Below, one piece after another: positions 18,313-28,522 of a stretch of DNA of 64,000 bases. Source of the DNA: Lachnospiraceae bacterium MD335 (lineage in GTDB: Bacteria; Bacillota; Clostridia; Lachnospirales; Lachnospiraceae); assembly GCA_000403335.2 (NCBI GenBank), contig KE159617.1, forward strand, positions 1,076,917-1,140,916, given 5' to 3'. How positions within the stretch are numbered: the first letter of the stretch is position 1; the number at the start of each line of letters is the position of its first letter. Made by a program: the position numbers and the translations under genes. The notes beneath the pieces are model-generated. The model worked only from the letters and a program-made list of their open reading frames with translations. It made no database searches and had not been told where the DNA came from.

Positions 18313-19413
18313 ATGAAAAGAAGATTTAAAAGAACTTTAAAACGTGCTTTGGCAATGGCTGTTGCATCAGTGGTGACAGTTACGGCTTTGATAAGCAGTC
18401 AGCCGGTTACCGCACAGGCACAGGAGCTTGTATGGACACATCCGGGAAACGGATGGCATTATCTTACGGGCACGGACATCAGCGTGAAGATAGAGAACAA
18501 GGCGGTTTATGTTTACGGTACGGGTGAAATACCGGACTGTGATTATTGGAAGCTGTATGAGAGACCGTGGGCGAACACGGATGCGGAGAGCGTATATATT
18601 GCGGAAACCATTACTTCTATTGGGAAATATGCATTTTATGATATGCCCAAGCTACGCTATATCAATATGTACACGAGCACATTTATTAAAGATATGACAT
18701 GCTTTGACAAGATATGCTATAAACCAATTTACCGTCTGTATGACAAACCCGTGCAAACGGAGATGATCGGCACAATTCCGTACACGAGTCTTGACAGCAT
18801 TAAGATGATTGCGCAGACAAATTATAACGGGGCATGCTGGATTATGGACTCGCCCGCAAAAGTGCAGGAGTTCCAAAACAGTACCAACCCCACCGTTCCG
18901 AATGTATATTACGCATCGGAAAAAGTAAAACGGCTTCCAGATGAAGTGACAGACATTGCACCGGAAAAGGATGTGCCGTGGGAAAGCATTGAAACTTACA
19001 GCAACGGAGATGTGGTGACGCCGATTTGCAAAATTTCGCCGGAAACGCCGGCAGCATCCCTGATTGCTTCCGCACAGAAAAAGTATCAGGGAAGAGCATG
19101 CCTTGAAGCGTATGCGGCGTTTATCGGGGATTATACGTTTGCAGCAACCTTTAATGTGACCATTATGAAAAACGAGCGGGTTGTGACGCCGTCTTATGAG
19201 GTTGTGGTTGAAAACAAGGTTATGCAGACAGAAAACGAGATTAAGTATATCCTTACAATCCCGCAGGAGTTCCGGCTTCCAGGCAGAAGCTTCCGGCTTC
19301 TTGGCATTGGAGACGGCGTTGTAAATATTTATGACGACCTGGATCTTGATGACAGTACCATTACATTTGCCACGCGCACACCGTCAGCGGCATATGCACT
19401 GGTATATCAATAA
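18313..19413 (+). CDS. Secreted protein with BspA-type leucine-rich repeat
   Basis: 366 residues. The signal peptide has a basic start (MKRRFKRTLKRALA), a hydrophobic core and a likely cleavage after residues 34-36 (VTAQAQ). Residues about 85-130 contain one LRR_5/BspA-like repeat (ITSIGKYAFYDMPKLRYINM) in a region of GTGEIPD and surrounding beta strands. The C-terminal 250 residues are beta-rich with no recognised domain and no sortase motif. The ATG follows GGAAGGGGGATG. Expression is probably under CodY. Function unknown; LRR_5 proteins are usually surface or secreted adhesin-like proteins. Confidence 0.75.
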   Translation: MKRRFKRTLKRALAMAVASVVTVTALISSQPVTAQAQELVWTHPGNGWHYLTGTDISVKIENKAVYVYGTGEIPDCDYWKLYERPWANTDAESVYIAETITSIGKYAFYDMPKLRYINMYTSTFIKDMTCFDKICYKPIYRLYDKPVQTEMIGTIPYTSLDSIKMIAQTNYNGACWIMDSPAKVQEFQNSTNPTVPNVYYASEKVKRLPDEVTDIAPEKDVPWESIETYSNGDVVTPICKISPETPAASLIASAQKKYQGRACLEAYAAFIGDYTFAATFNVTIMKNERVVTPSYEVVVENKVMQTENEIKYILTIPQEFRLPGRSFRLLGIGDGVVNIYDDLDLDDSTITFATRTPSAAYALVYQ

Positions 19414-19441
19414 AATTTAATGTATTACGGAGGGCAACAGA

Positions 19442-20677
19442 ATGAAGGGTAATGTAATTGTCGGACAATCAGGCGGTCCCACCGCTGCGATTAACTCAAG
19501 TCTTGCAGGTGTATACCGGACGGCGATTGACCGTGGCGCGAAGAAGGTTTACGGAATGTTAAACGGAATACAGGGACTGATGGAGGAGACCTATATTGAT
19601 CTGTCGGAGCATATCACGAACGATTTGGACGTGGAGCTTTTAAAGCGAACGCCGGCTGCATATCTTGGTTCCTGCCGCTATAAGCTTCCTGACATCCACA
19701 AAGATATGTCCGTGTACGAGAAGATTTTTGCGATTCTTGCAAAGCTTGATATTGAGGCATTAATCTATATCGGCGGAAACGATTCGATGGATACGATTAA
19801 GAAGCTGTCTGATTATGCGATTATTACGGGAAGTCCAATCCGCTTCATTGGCTGCCCGAAGACCATAGACAATGACCTTGCGCTCACGGATCACACGCCG
19901 GGTTATGGAAGTGCGGCGAAGTATATCGGTACTTCGGTGAAGGAAATCGTGCGCGACAGTCTTTGCCTGAAGTATGAAAAGGGACTTGTCACAATTATAG
20001 AAATTATGGGAAGAAACGCCGGATGGCTTACGGGCGCGGCAGTGCTTGCAAAAGGAGAGGACTGCATAGGACCGGACATGATTTACCTTCCGGAAATTTC
20101 GTTTGATATTAAGAAGTTTAAAGAAAAAGTAAAAAAGCTTTTATCGAAAAAATATTCGGTTGTTGTCGCAGTGTCAGAAGGAATAAAGACTGCCGACGGC
20201 AAATATGTCTGTGAGCTTGGAAACAGCGCGGATTTTGTAGACGCGTTCGGACATAAACAGCTTACGGGTACGGCAAGTTATCTTGCGGGCTTTATTGCGG
20301 CAGAACTTGGCTGCAAGACAAGGGCAATCGAGCTTAGCACGTTACAGCGTGCGGCGTCGCACCTTTCATCAAGAGTGGATATTTTGGAAGCATACCAGGT
20401 AGGCGGTGCGGCTGTCAAGGCAGCTGACGAGGGCGACTCGGGAAAAATGGTCGTGCTTGTGCGCCAGTCGGACGATCCGTATCAGTGCGGAACGGAAGTA
20501 AAAGATGTGCATAAGATTGCAAATGATGAAAAGCTCGTGCCGAGAAATTGGTTAAACAGCGAGGGAGACTACGTGACGGAGGACTTTATCACGTATGTGC
20601 GACCGCTCATACAGGGGGATGTGGCGCCAATCATGGTGGACGGCATTCCACGTCATTTGTATAAGCCGGGCAAATAA
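19442..20677 (+). CDS. 6-phosphofructokinase, pyrophosphate-dependent type
   Basis: Phosphorylates fructose 6-phosphate. 411 residues. QSGGPTAAIN is at the N terminus, GGNDSMDT near residue 112 and PKTIDNDL near 140. ATP enzymes have GGDGS and PGTIDND. The N/D after GG and the lysine before TIDND are marks of the pyrophosphate-using group, so PPi is the likely donor (inference from motifs). MGRNAGWLTG is the fructose-phosphate site. The ATG follows ACGGAGGGCAAC. It is 28 bases after the LRR gene and may be read through from it. Confidence 0.9.
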   Translation: MKGNVIVGQSGGPTAAINSSLAGVYRTAIDRGAKKVYGMLNGIQGLMEETYIDLSEHITNDLDVELLKRTPAAYLGSCRYKLPDIHKDMSVYEKIFAILAKLDIEALIYIGGNDSMDTIKKLSDYAIITGSPIRFIGCPKTIDNDLALTDHTPGYGSAAKYIGTSVKEIVRDSLCLKYEKGLVTIIEIMGRNAGWLTGAAVLAKGEDCIGPDMIYLPEISFDIKKFKEKVKKLLSKKYSVVVAVSEGIKTADGKYVCELGNSADFVDAFGHKQLTGTASYLAGFIAAELGCKTRAIELSTLQRAASHLSSRVDILEAYQVGGAAVKAADEGDSGKMVVLVRQSDDPYQCGTEVKDVHKIANDEKLVPRNWLNSEGDYVTEDFITYVRPLIQGDVAPIMVDGIPRHLYKPGK

Positions 20678-20687
20678 GAAAACGAAA

Positions 20688-20713
20688 AAAGCTGCCGCGA
20701 ATGCGGCAGCTTT
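20688..20713 (+). terminator. Hairpin terminator after phosphofructokinase gene
   Basis: Perfect 11-bp stem AAAGCTGCCGC / GCGGCAGCTTT (20688-20698 and 20703-20713), loop GAAT. The T-run is only three bases, inside the stem end. Confidence 0.7.
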
Positions 20714-20771
20714 CATAGCGTATAAGGGAAAAATAACGTAAAAGACAAAGAAAAGAGAAGGAGGAACAGGA

Positions 20772-22220
20772 TTGGAGCATACTACATCAGGGGAAAACAT
20801 CATAGAGTTGAGAAACATAAGCCGTACGTTTGACGACGGCTTTCGTGTGGTGGAGGATTTTAATCTTACGATAAAAAGAGGGGAATTTGTCACTTTTTTG
20901 GGACCTTCCGGCTGCGGTAAAACGACAACGCTGCGTATGATTGCAGGTTTTGACAAGCCGACGGAAGGGGAATTGCTGTTAAACGGCAGGGACATCCGGG
21001 ATCTTCCGCCCAATAAACGTCCGATTAATACGGTATTTCAGCGTTATGCGCTGTTTCCGCATCTCAATGTGTTTGACAACATTGCGTTTGGTTTAAAGCT
21101 GAAAAAGCTTGCGAAGGCGGAGATTGTCAAAAAGGTAAAGAAGGCGCTTGAAATGGTAGACCTTGAGGGGTTTGAAGACCGTACAATCGGTACACTTTCG
21201 GGCGGACAGCAGCAGCGTATCGCGATTGCAAGAGCAATTGTAAACGAGCCGCAGATTCTTCTTTTGGATGAACCGCTTGGTGCGCTTGACCTCAAGATGC
21301 GCAAGGAGATGCAGCTTGAGCTAAAGAGTATGCATCAAAAGCTTGGCATTACCTTTATCTATGTGACGCATGATCAGGAGGAAGCGCTTACCATGTCCGA
21401 CAAGATTGTCGTAATGTCTGAGGGGAAAATCCAGCAGACAGGTACGCCGGAGGACATTTATAATGAGCCGAAAAATGCTTTTGTCGCTGACTTTATTGGG
21501 GAGAGCAATATTTTCAGCGGGATTATGACGGGGAAATACCGCGTCCGTTTTTGCGGTGCGGAGTTTGTGTGTGTGGATGATGTGGAGCACGGCACAATGA
21601 TTGATGCGGTGGTGCGTCCGGAGGACGTTATCATCACAACGCCGGAGCAGGGAACGATAAAGGGGAAGGTAACATCTGTTATTTTTAAGGGCGTGCATTA
21701 TGAAATTACCGTATTGTCCGGTAAAAATGAGATTGTGGTACAGTCCACGAAAAAGGCGGAAAAAGGAAGCGAGGTCGGCATCATGATAGAGCCGGAAGGG
21801 ATTCACATCATGCTCGCAGAGAATGTGGTAAACCGCATTGAGACCGGCTTAAACAAGGATTACAGCCTGCAGTTCTTAAACGGGGCGCTTTCCTGTGACC
21901 TGACGGAACTGTTTCCCAATGCATCCTACAATTCTGACGGCGTGCTGACAGATGCCCACGGGGACACGATTGATGCGGAAACGGTCAGAATCATTGTTTC
22001 AATCAAGCCGGAGTGTATTGAGATGAGCGATGATAAAGAGGCGGGGCTTTTGTGCGGTCACATTATCAACCTGATTTACAAAGGAGATCATTACAGCTAT
22101 GTCGTGCGTACCGACGAGGATGAGGATTTTATTGTGGACGACGAGGATTTGTGGAATATGGACGACTATGTAAGTCTTATCATACCAAAGGAGAGCGTGG
22201 AATATGCAGTTAAAAAATAA
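20772..22220 (+). CDS. potA: Spermidine/putrescine ABC importer ATPase PotA, with C-terminal extension
   Basis: ATPase of the polyamine importer. Walker A GPSGCGKTT (about residues 44-52), signature LSGGQQQR (about 142), Walker B LLLDEPLGALD (about 165), and a TOBE domain. At 482 residues it is about 100 longer than Escherichia coli PotA. The extra C-terminal part includes another RIIVSIKPECIEM and a VYKG-like strand pattern (NLIYKGDHYSYVV), suggesting a second TOBE domain. The start is TTG at 20772, 5 bases after AAGGAGGAA, and no ATG fits. It overlaps potB by 17 bases. Confidence 0.93.
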   Translation: MEHTTSGENIIELRNISRTFDDGFRVVEDFNLTIKRGEFVTFLGPSGCGKTTTLRMIAGFDKPTEGELLLNGRDIRDLPPNKRPINTVFQRYALFPHLNVFDNIAFGLKLKKLAKAEIVKKVKKALEMVDLEGFEDRTIGTLSGGQQQRIAIARAIVNEPQILLLDEPLGALDLKMRKEMQLELKSMHQKLGITFIYVTHDQEEALTMSDKIVVMSEGKIQQTGTPEDIYNEPKNAFVADFIGESNIFSGIMTGKYRVRFCGAEFVCVDDVEHGTMIDAVVRPEDVIITTPEQGTIKGKVTSVIFKGVHYEITVLSGKNEIVVQSTKKAEKGSEVGIMIEPEGIHIMLAENVVNRIETGLNKDYSLQFLNGALSCDLTELFPNASYNSDGVLTDAHGDTIDAETVRIIVSIKPECIEMSDDKEAGLLCGHIINLIYKGDHYSYVVRTDEDEDFIVDDEDLWNMDDYVSLIIPKESVEYAVKK

Positions 22221-23025
22221 AAGCAGGTTTAGACTCTCAAGAGCGCATCTGAGCCTGCCGTACGGTCTGTTTTTGGTATGCTTTGTGCTTGCGCCCTTGT
22301 TTGTCATTATTTATTACGCATTTACGAATGGCGAGGGAAAGGTGACATTAGAGAACCTGCTCGGGTTTTTGGAAAATCCCAAAACCACGGGAACGCTTTT
22401 GTACAGTTTTGGGATTGCGGTTGTCACGACAAGCGTGTGTCTGCTGCTCGCGTACCCAATAGCCTATATCCTTGCGCGCGGAAAATTCCGGCATAAATCG
22501 GTTGTTTTGATGCTGTTTATTATGCCTATGTGGATTAATTTTACGCTGCGGATAACGGCATTGAAGGAAATTCTGACAATCATCGAGGGAAATTTGGCGT
22601 TTCATCCGTTTTTAAATACAATTATCGGAATGACGTATGACTTTCTGCCGTTTATGATTCTTCCGATTTATACAACGCTTTTAAAGCTCGACAAAAGTCT
22701 GATTGAAGCGTCGTCCGACCTTGGAGCGGATGCGCTGCAGACGTTTTTGAAGGTGACGCTGCCGCTGTCGGTGCCGGGCATTATCAGCGGTATTTTTATG
22801 GTATTTCTGCCGTCGATGACAAACTATGTGGTGCTGGATATGCTCTACAACAGTACGTATATTATGGGAAGTCTGATCGGGGCGTATTTTGCCGCTTATG
22901 ACTGGCACGGCGGGTCGATGATTGCCCTTGTGCTTCTGATGATTATTCTTGTATTTACGCTTTTCACCAACCGCTATGCGGACGAGGATGCGGGAAATGG
23001 CAGAGGAGGTGTGGTAAGCCGATGA
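22204..23025 (+). CDS. potB: Polyamine ABC importer permease PotB
   Basis: Inner-membrane permease of 273 residues with six predicted helices. The EAA loop (EASSDLGADALQTFLKVTLP) that contacts the ATPase is near residues 160-180. The ATG lies inside the end of potA after AAAGGAG, so translation is coupled. Its stop overlaps the potC start by 4 bases (ATGA). Confidence 0.93.
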   Translation: MQLKNKSRFRLSRAHLSLPYGLFLVCFVLAPLFVIIYYAFTNGEGKVTLENLLGFLENPKTTGTLLYSFGIAVVTTSVCLLLAYPIAYILARGKFRHKSVVLMLFIMPMWINFTLRITALKEILTIIEGNLAFHPFLNTIIGMTYDFLPFMILPIYTTLLKLDKSLIEASSDLGADALQTFLKVTLPLSVPGIISGIFMVFLPSMTNYVVLDMLYNSTYIMGSLIGAYFAAYDWHGGSMIALVLLMIILVFTLFTNRYADEDAGNGRGGVVSR

Positions 23026-23837
23026 AGAAGACGGTTTCAGCAATGTTTTTGTGCGTGATTTTGCTTGCGCTGTATCTGCCGATTTTTGTGCTTGCGCTTT
23101 ACAGCTTTACGGACTCCGCAAATATCGGCGCGATTCACGGGTTTTCCGCACAAAACTATGTTACGCTTTTCACAAAGCCGGAATTGCGCGATATGATAAC
23201 GGGTACGATTTTGCTTGCGTTAGGCTCGGCGCTTCTCTCAACCGTGCTCGGAACGCTTGGAGCGGTGGGCGTGCATTATTCCAAACGCTTCGGAAAGACA
23301 TTTGTAGGTGCGGTCAATCAGGTGCCGGTGGTAAACGCCGAGGTTGTGACGGCTTTTTCGCTGTGCATCCTCTTAATTGAAGTGTGCAGTGTGGATAAGA
23401 GCAGTTTTCTGCCGCTTCTAATCGGTCATGTGGTGCTGCAGTCGCCGTTTGTCTATCTTTCGGTGGTACCAAAGCTCAAGCAGATGGACAACAGTCTCTA
23501 TGAGGCGGCGCTTGACCTTGGCGCGTCGTCGCAGACCGCAATCCGGCGTGTGGTAATACCGCAGATTTTTCCGGGAATTGTTTCCGGCTTTGCGCTTGCG
23601 GTCACACTTTCACTTGACGATTATTTTATCACAAGCTACACAAAGCCTGCCACGTTTGATACGATTAGTACGTATGTCGTCAATGCGACCAAGGGTTCAC
23701 AGACGGATATTAAGACGGCGCTTTGGGCGCTTTCCACGATTATCTTTCTCGTTGTAATCGCGTTGGTGGTTGTGATGAACCTTACAGGAAACAGGAATGC
23801 AAGGAGGACAATGGAAATTGAGAAAAAGAACGCGTAG
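23022..23837 (+). CDS. potC: Polyamine ABC importer permease PotC
   Basis: Second permease, 271 residues, six helices. The EAA loop (EAALDLGASSQTAIRRVVIP) is near 165-185 and is followed by SLDDYFITSY, typical of PotC/PotI. The start overlaps potB (ATGA), preceded by GGAGG. It overlaps potD by about 20 bases. Confidence 0.93.
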   Translation: MKKTVSAMFLCVILLALYLPIFVLALYSFTDSANIGAIHGFSAQNYVTLFTKPELRDMITGTILLALGSALLSTVLGTLGAVGVHYSKRFGKTFVGAVNQVPVVNAEVVTAFSLCILLIEVCSVDKSSFLPLLIGHVVLQSPFVYLSVVPKLKQMDNSLYEAALDLGASSQTAIRRVVIPQIFPGIVSGFALAVTLSLDDYFITSYTKPATFDTISTYVVNATKGSQTDIKTALWALSTIIFLVVIALVVVMNLTGNRNARRTMEIEKKNA

Positions 23838-25374
23838 AAAGACAGGAATGTTAGTCCTTGCGTCCGTGACAGCGGCATATCTCGCCCTGCACGGTATGCC
23901 GCAGAATAATATGCAGGTTTTTGCAAAGTCGGAGGATGAGATTGTCCTGCGTGTCTGTAACTGGGAGGAGTATATTGACACGGGCGACTGGGACGAGGAG
24001 GAGCGGATTGCGTTGGACAACGGCGTCGAAATTTTCGGCGAAAAACCGCTTTATGAAGATTTTGAGGACTGGTATTTTGAAACATACGGCAGACGGGTAC
24101 GGGTAGAATATTCGTGTTTTGGAACAAACGAGGATTTGTATAATCAGTTAAATCTGGGCGACACGTATGATCTTGTCTGTCCGTCGGAATATATGATTAT
24201 GAAGCTGATGGCGGAGGGCAGGCTGGAGCCGTATTCCGACACGTTTTATGATAAAAATAACGAATGTAATTACTATGTCAACAATGTGTCTCCTTATATC
24301 TATAACGTGATGAATACCAATGAGATTAACGGGGAGCGCTGGGGCAAATATGCGGCGGGCTACATGTGGGGAATAACGGGTGTTCTTTATAATCCCGAAC
24401 AGGTTTCTTTGGAGGAAGCATCCAGTTGGAAAATCTTTGCCGACGAGCGTCTAAAGCGGCAGGTTGCATTAAAAGATAACGTGCGCGATTCTTATTTTGC
24501 AGCACTTGGCATTCTAAAGGCGGATTTGCTGACCGACGAGGAATTTCGCAGTGCACCGGATTATACAAAGCGTCTTGAGGACGAGATGAACGATACCAGT
24601 CAGGAGACGATTGACGAAGCACAGGCGCTGTTGGAGCAGCTTATGGGCAATATCTATTCCCTTGAGACGGACAGCGGTAAGGCGGATATGGTGAGCGGGA
24701 AAATCGTGGCGGATTACCAGTGGTCGGGAGATGCGGTTTATGCAATGGACCAGGCGGATGAGGACGATTTTGAGCTGTGTTTTTCCGTGCCCAAAGAAGG
24801 CGCAAATCTTTGGTTTGACGGTTGGGTCATGTTAAAAGACGGGATTTACGGCAGTGCGGACAGCGAAAAGCAAAAGCACGCGGCGGAAGCATTTGTGAAT
24901 TTTATATCAAGACCGGAAAGCGCCGTGCGCAACATGTACTATGTCGGCTATACCTCCTCCATTGCAGGTGCGCAAGGTGACGATACCATTTTTGAATATA
25001 TTAACTGGTGCTATGGCGCGGAGGATTCAGAACAGGATACGATCGCATACCCGCTGGGTTATTTTTTCAGCGGCGACAGTGAGGATGAACGGTATGTCAT
25101 AACGGCATCGCCAGAGCAGGTTGACAGGCAGCTCTACGCGCAGTATCCGCCGGAAGAAACTTTAAAAAGAACAGTTGTTATGCGTTATTTCAATGAGGAA
25201 ACCAGCAAGGCAATTAACCGGATGTGGATTAATGTGCGCTGCTTTGATATCCGTGATGTTCCTGCCGCCATATGGCTTGCCGTAATTGCGGTATTGCTAT
25301 TGATTGTTTTCTTATGCTATAATACAGGCAATCGCTATAGGAAATTTGCAGAATATGGCAGGAATGGGGGATAA
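23818..25374 (+). CDS. potD: Polyamine-binding protein PotD, membrane-anchored at both ends
   Basis: Periplasmic-type spermidine/putrescine-binding protein. The ligand-fold start [11 protein letters not shown], the [19 protein letters not shown] segment and [12 protein letters not shown] are typical. The likely start is TTG at 23818, 10 bases after AAGGAGG (23801-23807); the in-frame ATG at 23797 is an alternative. The N-terminal hydrophobic stretch has no lipobox cysteine, unlike most Gram-positive PotD. A clear C-terminal membrane helix ([17 protein letters not shown]) is followed by basic residues. About 518 residues, longer than the 350 usual for PotD. It probably stays tethered to the PotBC channel. 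Confidence 0.88.
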   Translation: MRKRTRRKTGMLVLASVTAAYLALHGMPQNNMQVFAKSEDEIVLRVCNWEEYIDTGDWDEEERIALDNGVEIFGEKPLYEDFEDWYFETYGRRVRVEYSCFGTNEDLYNQLNLGDTYDLVCPSEYMIMKLMAEGRLEPYSDTFYDKNNECNYYVNNVSPYIYNVMNTNEINGERWGKYAAGYMWGITGVLYNPEQVSLEEASSWKIFADERLKRQVALKDNVRDSYFAALGILKADLLTDEEFRSAPDYTKRLEDEMNDTSQETIDEAQALLEQLMGNIYSLETDSGKADMVSGKIVADYQWSGDAVYAMDQADEDDFELCFSVPKEGANLWFDGWVMLKDGIYGSADSEKQKHAAEAFVNFISRPESAVRNMYYVGYTSSIAGAQGDDTIFEYINWCYGAEDSEQDTIAYPLGYFFSGDSEDERYVITASPEQVDRQLYAQYPPEETLKRTVVMRYFNEETSKAINRMWINVRCFDIRDVPAAIWLAVIAVLLLIVFLCYNTGNRYRKFAEYGRNGG

Positions 25375-25376
25375 AG

Positions 25377-27194
25377 ATGTCAAATATGGATCAGAGCAGA
25401 ATTCGGAATTTCTGCATTGTAGCACATATAGACCACGGAAAATCCACGCTTGCAGACCGCATAATCGAAAAGACGGGGCTTCTGACAAGCCGCGAGATGC
25501 AGGAACAGGTGCTGGACAACATGGATTTGGAACGGGAGCGGGGAATCACGATTAAAGCGCAGACCGTGCGTACCGTGTATCAGGCACAGGACGGGAATGA
25601 GTATATTTTCAATCTGATTGATACGCCGGGGCATGTTGATTTTAATTATGAGGTCAGCCGCGCGCTTGCGGCGTGCGACGGCGCTATTTTGGTTGTGGAT
25701 GCGGCACAGGGAATTGAGGCGCAGACGCTTGCCAACGTATATTTGGCGCTTGACCATGATTTGGACGTGTTTCCCGTGATTAATAAAATCGATCTTCCGA
25801 GCGCGCGTCCCGACTGGGTGAAAAACGAGATTGAGGATGTTATCGGCATTGAGGCGCAGGACGCACCGCTGATTTCGGCAAAAAACGGTGTGGGAATCGA
25901 GGAGGTGCTTGAGGCAATTGTACACAAAATCCCAGCGCCGGACGGCAGCCGCGAGAATCCGCTACAGGCGCTTGTTTTTGACTCGATTTATGATTCCTAT
26001 AAGGGCGTTATCATATTCTGCCGTGTCAAAGAGGGACATGTTGCAAAGGGCACTAAAATCATGATGATGGCTACAGGCGCTACCGCGGATGTGGTGGAAG
26101 TCGGTTATTTCGGCGCAGGGCAGTTTATTCCGTGCGAGGAGCTGTCCGCAGGCATGGTAGGATATATCACCGCGTCCATTAAAAATGTCAAGGATACGGC
26201 GGTCGGCGATACGGTAACGGATGCCGAACGCCCGTGTGAAAATCCGCTTCCGGGCTATAAGAAGGTGCTCTCGATGGTGTACTGCGGCGTGTATCCGGCA
26301 GACAGCGCAAAGTATCCGGATTTGAGGGATGCGCTGGAGAAGCTCCAGCTCAACGATGCGTCGCTCTTTTATGAGCCGGAAACGTCCATTGCCCTGGGCT
26401 TTGGGTTCCGATGCGGATTTTTGGGACTGCTGCATCTTGAGATCATTCAGGAGCGGCTTGAGCGTGAGTATAACCTGGATCTTGTCACTACAGCGCCGGG
26501 CGTTATTTATAAAGTATATAAGACAAACGGCGAGATGATTGAACTGACCAATCCCTCGAACCTTCCTGACCCTTCGGAAATCGATTATATGGAGGAGCCG
26601 ATTGTCAATGCGGAGATTATGGTGACGACAGAGTTTATCGGCTCGATTATGGAGCTCTGTCAGGAGCGGCGCGGACGGTACCTTGGCATGGATTATGTGG
26701 AGGGGACGAGAGCGCTTTTAAAGTATGAGCTTCCGTTAAATGAGATTATTTACGACTTTTTCGATGCGCTTAAATCGCGTTCGCGCGGATATGCGTCATT
26801 CGATTATGATATTAAGGGCTATGAACAGGCGCCGCTTGTAAAGCTTGACATTTTGATTAATAAGGAAGAGGTTGATGCACTTTCGTTTATTGTGCACAAG
26901 GATTCGGCATACGAGCGCGGCAGAAAGATGTGTGAAAAGCTAAAGGACGAAATCCCGCGCCATCTGTTTGAAATTCCCATTCAGGCGGCGGTCGGCGGAA
27001 AAGTTATCGCGCGCGAAACCGTAAAGGCAATGCGCAAGGACGTGCTTGCCAAGTGCTACGGCGGTGATATTACGCGAAAGAAGAAGCTGCTTGAGAAACA
27101 AAAGGAAGGCAAGAAGCGTATGCGGCAGGTTGGAAACGTGGAAATTCCGCAAAAGGCGTTTATGTCCGTGCTAAAGCTCGACAGCGGCAAATAG
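25377..27194 (+). CDS. lepA: Elongation factor 4 (LepA)
   Basis: Ribosome-bound GTPase that back-translocates stalled ribosomes. 605 residues. G1 AHIDHGKST, switch II DTPGH, G4 NKIDLP, domain II, EF-G-like domains and the LepA-specific C-terminal domain ([29 protein letters not shown]) are all seen. The ATG follows AGGAATGGGGG and comes 2 bases after the potD stop, so it may be read through from the pot operon. hemW follows, as in many Firmicutes. Confidence 0.97.
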   Translation: MSNMDQSRIRNFCIVAHIDHGKSTLADRIIEKTGLLTSREMQEQVLDNMDLERERGITIKAQTVRTVYQAQDGNEYIFNLIDTPGHVDFNYEVSRALAACDGAILVVDAAQGIEAQTLANVYLALDHDLDVFPVINKIDLPSARPDWVKNEIEDVIGIEAQDAPLISAKNGVGIEEVLEAIVHKIPAPDGSRENPLQALVFDSIYDSYKGVIIFCRVKEGHVAKGTKIMMMATGATADVVEVGYFGAGQFIPCEELSAGMVGYITASIKNVKDTAVGDTVTDAERPCENPLPGYKKVLSMVYCGVYPADSAKYPDLRDALEKLQLNDASLFYEPETSIALGFGFRCGFLGLLHLEIIQERLEREYNLDLVTTAPGVIYKVYKTNGEMIELTNPSNLPDPSEIDYMEEPIVNAEIMVTTEFIGSIMELCQERRGRYLGMDYVEGTRALLKYELPLNEIIYDFFDALKSRSRGYASFDYDIKGYEQAPLVKLDILINKEEVDALSFIVHKDSAYERGRKMCEKLKDEIPRHLFEIPIQAAVGGKVIARETVKAMRKDVLAKCYGGDITRKKKLLEKQKEGKKRMRQVGNVEIPQKAFMSVLKLDSGK

Positions 27195-27304
27195 TGCGAA
27201 ATTGAAAATTTCACACGGCAAATTTTGGCCCTGCGCATGCACCAAAAAGCTTACGCTTTTCGTTGTCAGGAATTCGCAGGCACTGGCAGGCATGGAGGAC
27301 TGAT

Positions 27305-28456
27305 GTGAAACAGCTCGGTATTTATATTCATATTCCGTTTTGTGTAAAAAAGTGCGTCTATTGTGACTTTTTATCCTTCCCCGCCGATAACGCGGCAAAA
27401 CGTACCTATATGGCGGCATTGCAGGAAGAAATCAGGGCTGTGGCAAGAGACTATAGTGCATATGAGGTGCGGAGCGTCTTTTTTGGCGGCGGTACGCCTT
27501 CCTGCATGGAAAAGGAGCTGATAGGGGACTGTCTGTTAACCGTGCGGGAGCAGTTTTGTGTGGCAGACGACGCGGAAATATCAATGGAAGTTAATCCCAA
27601 AACCGCTTCTTTGGAAAAGCTGGAATATTTCAGAAAAGCGGGCATCAACCGCCTCAGTATCGGACTGCAGTCGGCGGATGACAGGGAATTGAAGCTGCTG
27701 GGGCGTATTCACACGTATGCGGATTTTCTTGACGTGTATGCGTGGGCAAGACAGGCGGGGTTTCAAAATATCAACATAGACCTGATGTCGGCGCTTCCCG
27801 GTCAAAACCTTGAAACGTGGCAAAAAACATTGCACAGCGTATTGGAACTGGAACCTGAGCACATTTCGGCGTACAGTCTGATTGTGGAAGAGGGAACACC
27901 GTTATTTGACCGAATAAGTCAATACCCCCCGCTTCCCGACGAGGAAACGGACCGGCTGATGTATCATGAGACAAAGCGGCTTTTGGCAGCGCATGGTTAT
28001 ACACGCTATGAAATATCCAACTACGCAAAAAAGGGCTTCGAAAGTCATCATAATCAGATTTACTGGCAGAGGGGCTGCGACCACATAAGTAATTATATCG
28101 GTCTTGGGCTTGGGGCATCGTCGACGGTCGGAAACTACCGTTATAAGAATACGGACAGCCTTTCAGAATACCTGACATTTTTCAGTACGCCCGAAGCATT
28201 CCGGTGTGAAGTGCAGTATCTGTCAAAACAGGAGCTTATGGAGGAGTTTATGATTTTGGGACTGCGCAGGATGGAAGGCATTTCGGAAGCGGAGTTTCAA
28301 CGCACCTTTCAGGTAAGCCTGTGCAGCATTTATAAAGAAACGCTCAGTAAATGGCAGGCGGCAGGATGCCTTGCCAAGAGGGACGGCTTTTGGTTTCTGA
28401 CCGAACAAGGGATTGATGTAAGCAATACGGTACTTGCCGATTTTATGAAAATTTAA
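27305..28456 (+). CDS. hemW: Heme chaperone HemW (radical SAM)
   Basis: Radical SAM protein of the HemN-like family; HemW members insert or carry heme and are not coproporphyrinogen oxidases. The 4Fe-4S motif is CVKKCVYC (Cys 13, 17 and 20), with FFGGGTPS and the LSIGLQS segment downstream. The GTG at 27305 lies 6 bases after GGAGG (27294-27298); the open frame extends to a TTG at 27263, but without a ribosome binding site. About 383 residues. It is linked to lepA, as usual. Confidence 0.92.
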   Translation: MKQLGIYIHIPFCVKKCVYCDFLSFPADNAAKRTYMAALQEEIRAVARDYSAYEVRSVFFGGGTPSCMEKELIGDCLLTVREQFCVADDAEISMEVNPKTASLEKLEYFRKAGINRLSIGLQSADDRELKLLGRIHTYADFLDVYAWARQAGFQNINIDLMSALPGQNLETWQKTLHSVLELEPEHISAYSLIVEEGTPLFDRISQYPPLPDEETDRLMYHETKRLLAAHGYTRYEISNYAKKGFESHHNQIYWQRGCDHISNYIGLGLGASSTVGNYRYKNTDSLSEYLTFFSTPEAFRCEVQYLSKQELMEEFMILGLRRMEGISEAEFQRTFQVSLCSIYKETLSKWQAAGCLAKRDGFWFLTEQGIDVSNTVLADFMKI

Positions 28457-28475
28457 TTTGGAAAGGCACTTAGGG

Positions 28476-28522
28476 GCGCCTCGTGACATAGAATAAGATA
28501 AATAAGTCACGGAGGCGCTCTT
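28476..28522 (+). promoter_or_regulatory. Hairpin that sequesters the Shine-Dalgarno of the SigK-like gene
   Basis: The arm GCGCCTCGTGAC (28476-28487) pairs with GTCACGGAGGCGC (28506-28518) with one bulged base; the loop is 18 bases. The right arm contains the whole GGAGG ribosome binding site of the sigma gene, whose TTG start is 4 bases beyond the stem. The stem is followed by TCTTTT, so it may also act as the hemW terminator. Confidence 0.7.

Noticed and set aside
27245-27260. A small AAAAGC/GCTTTT stem between lepA and hemW as a terminator.
   Set aside because: The stem is only 6 bp, has no extended T-run and lies close before a probable co-transcribed gene.
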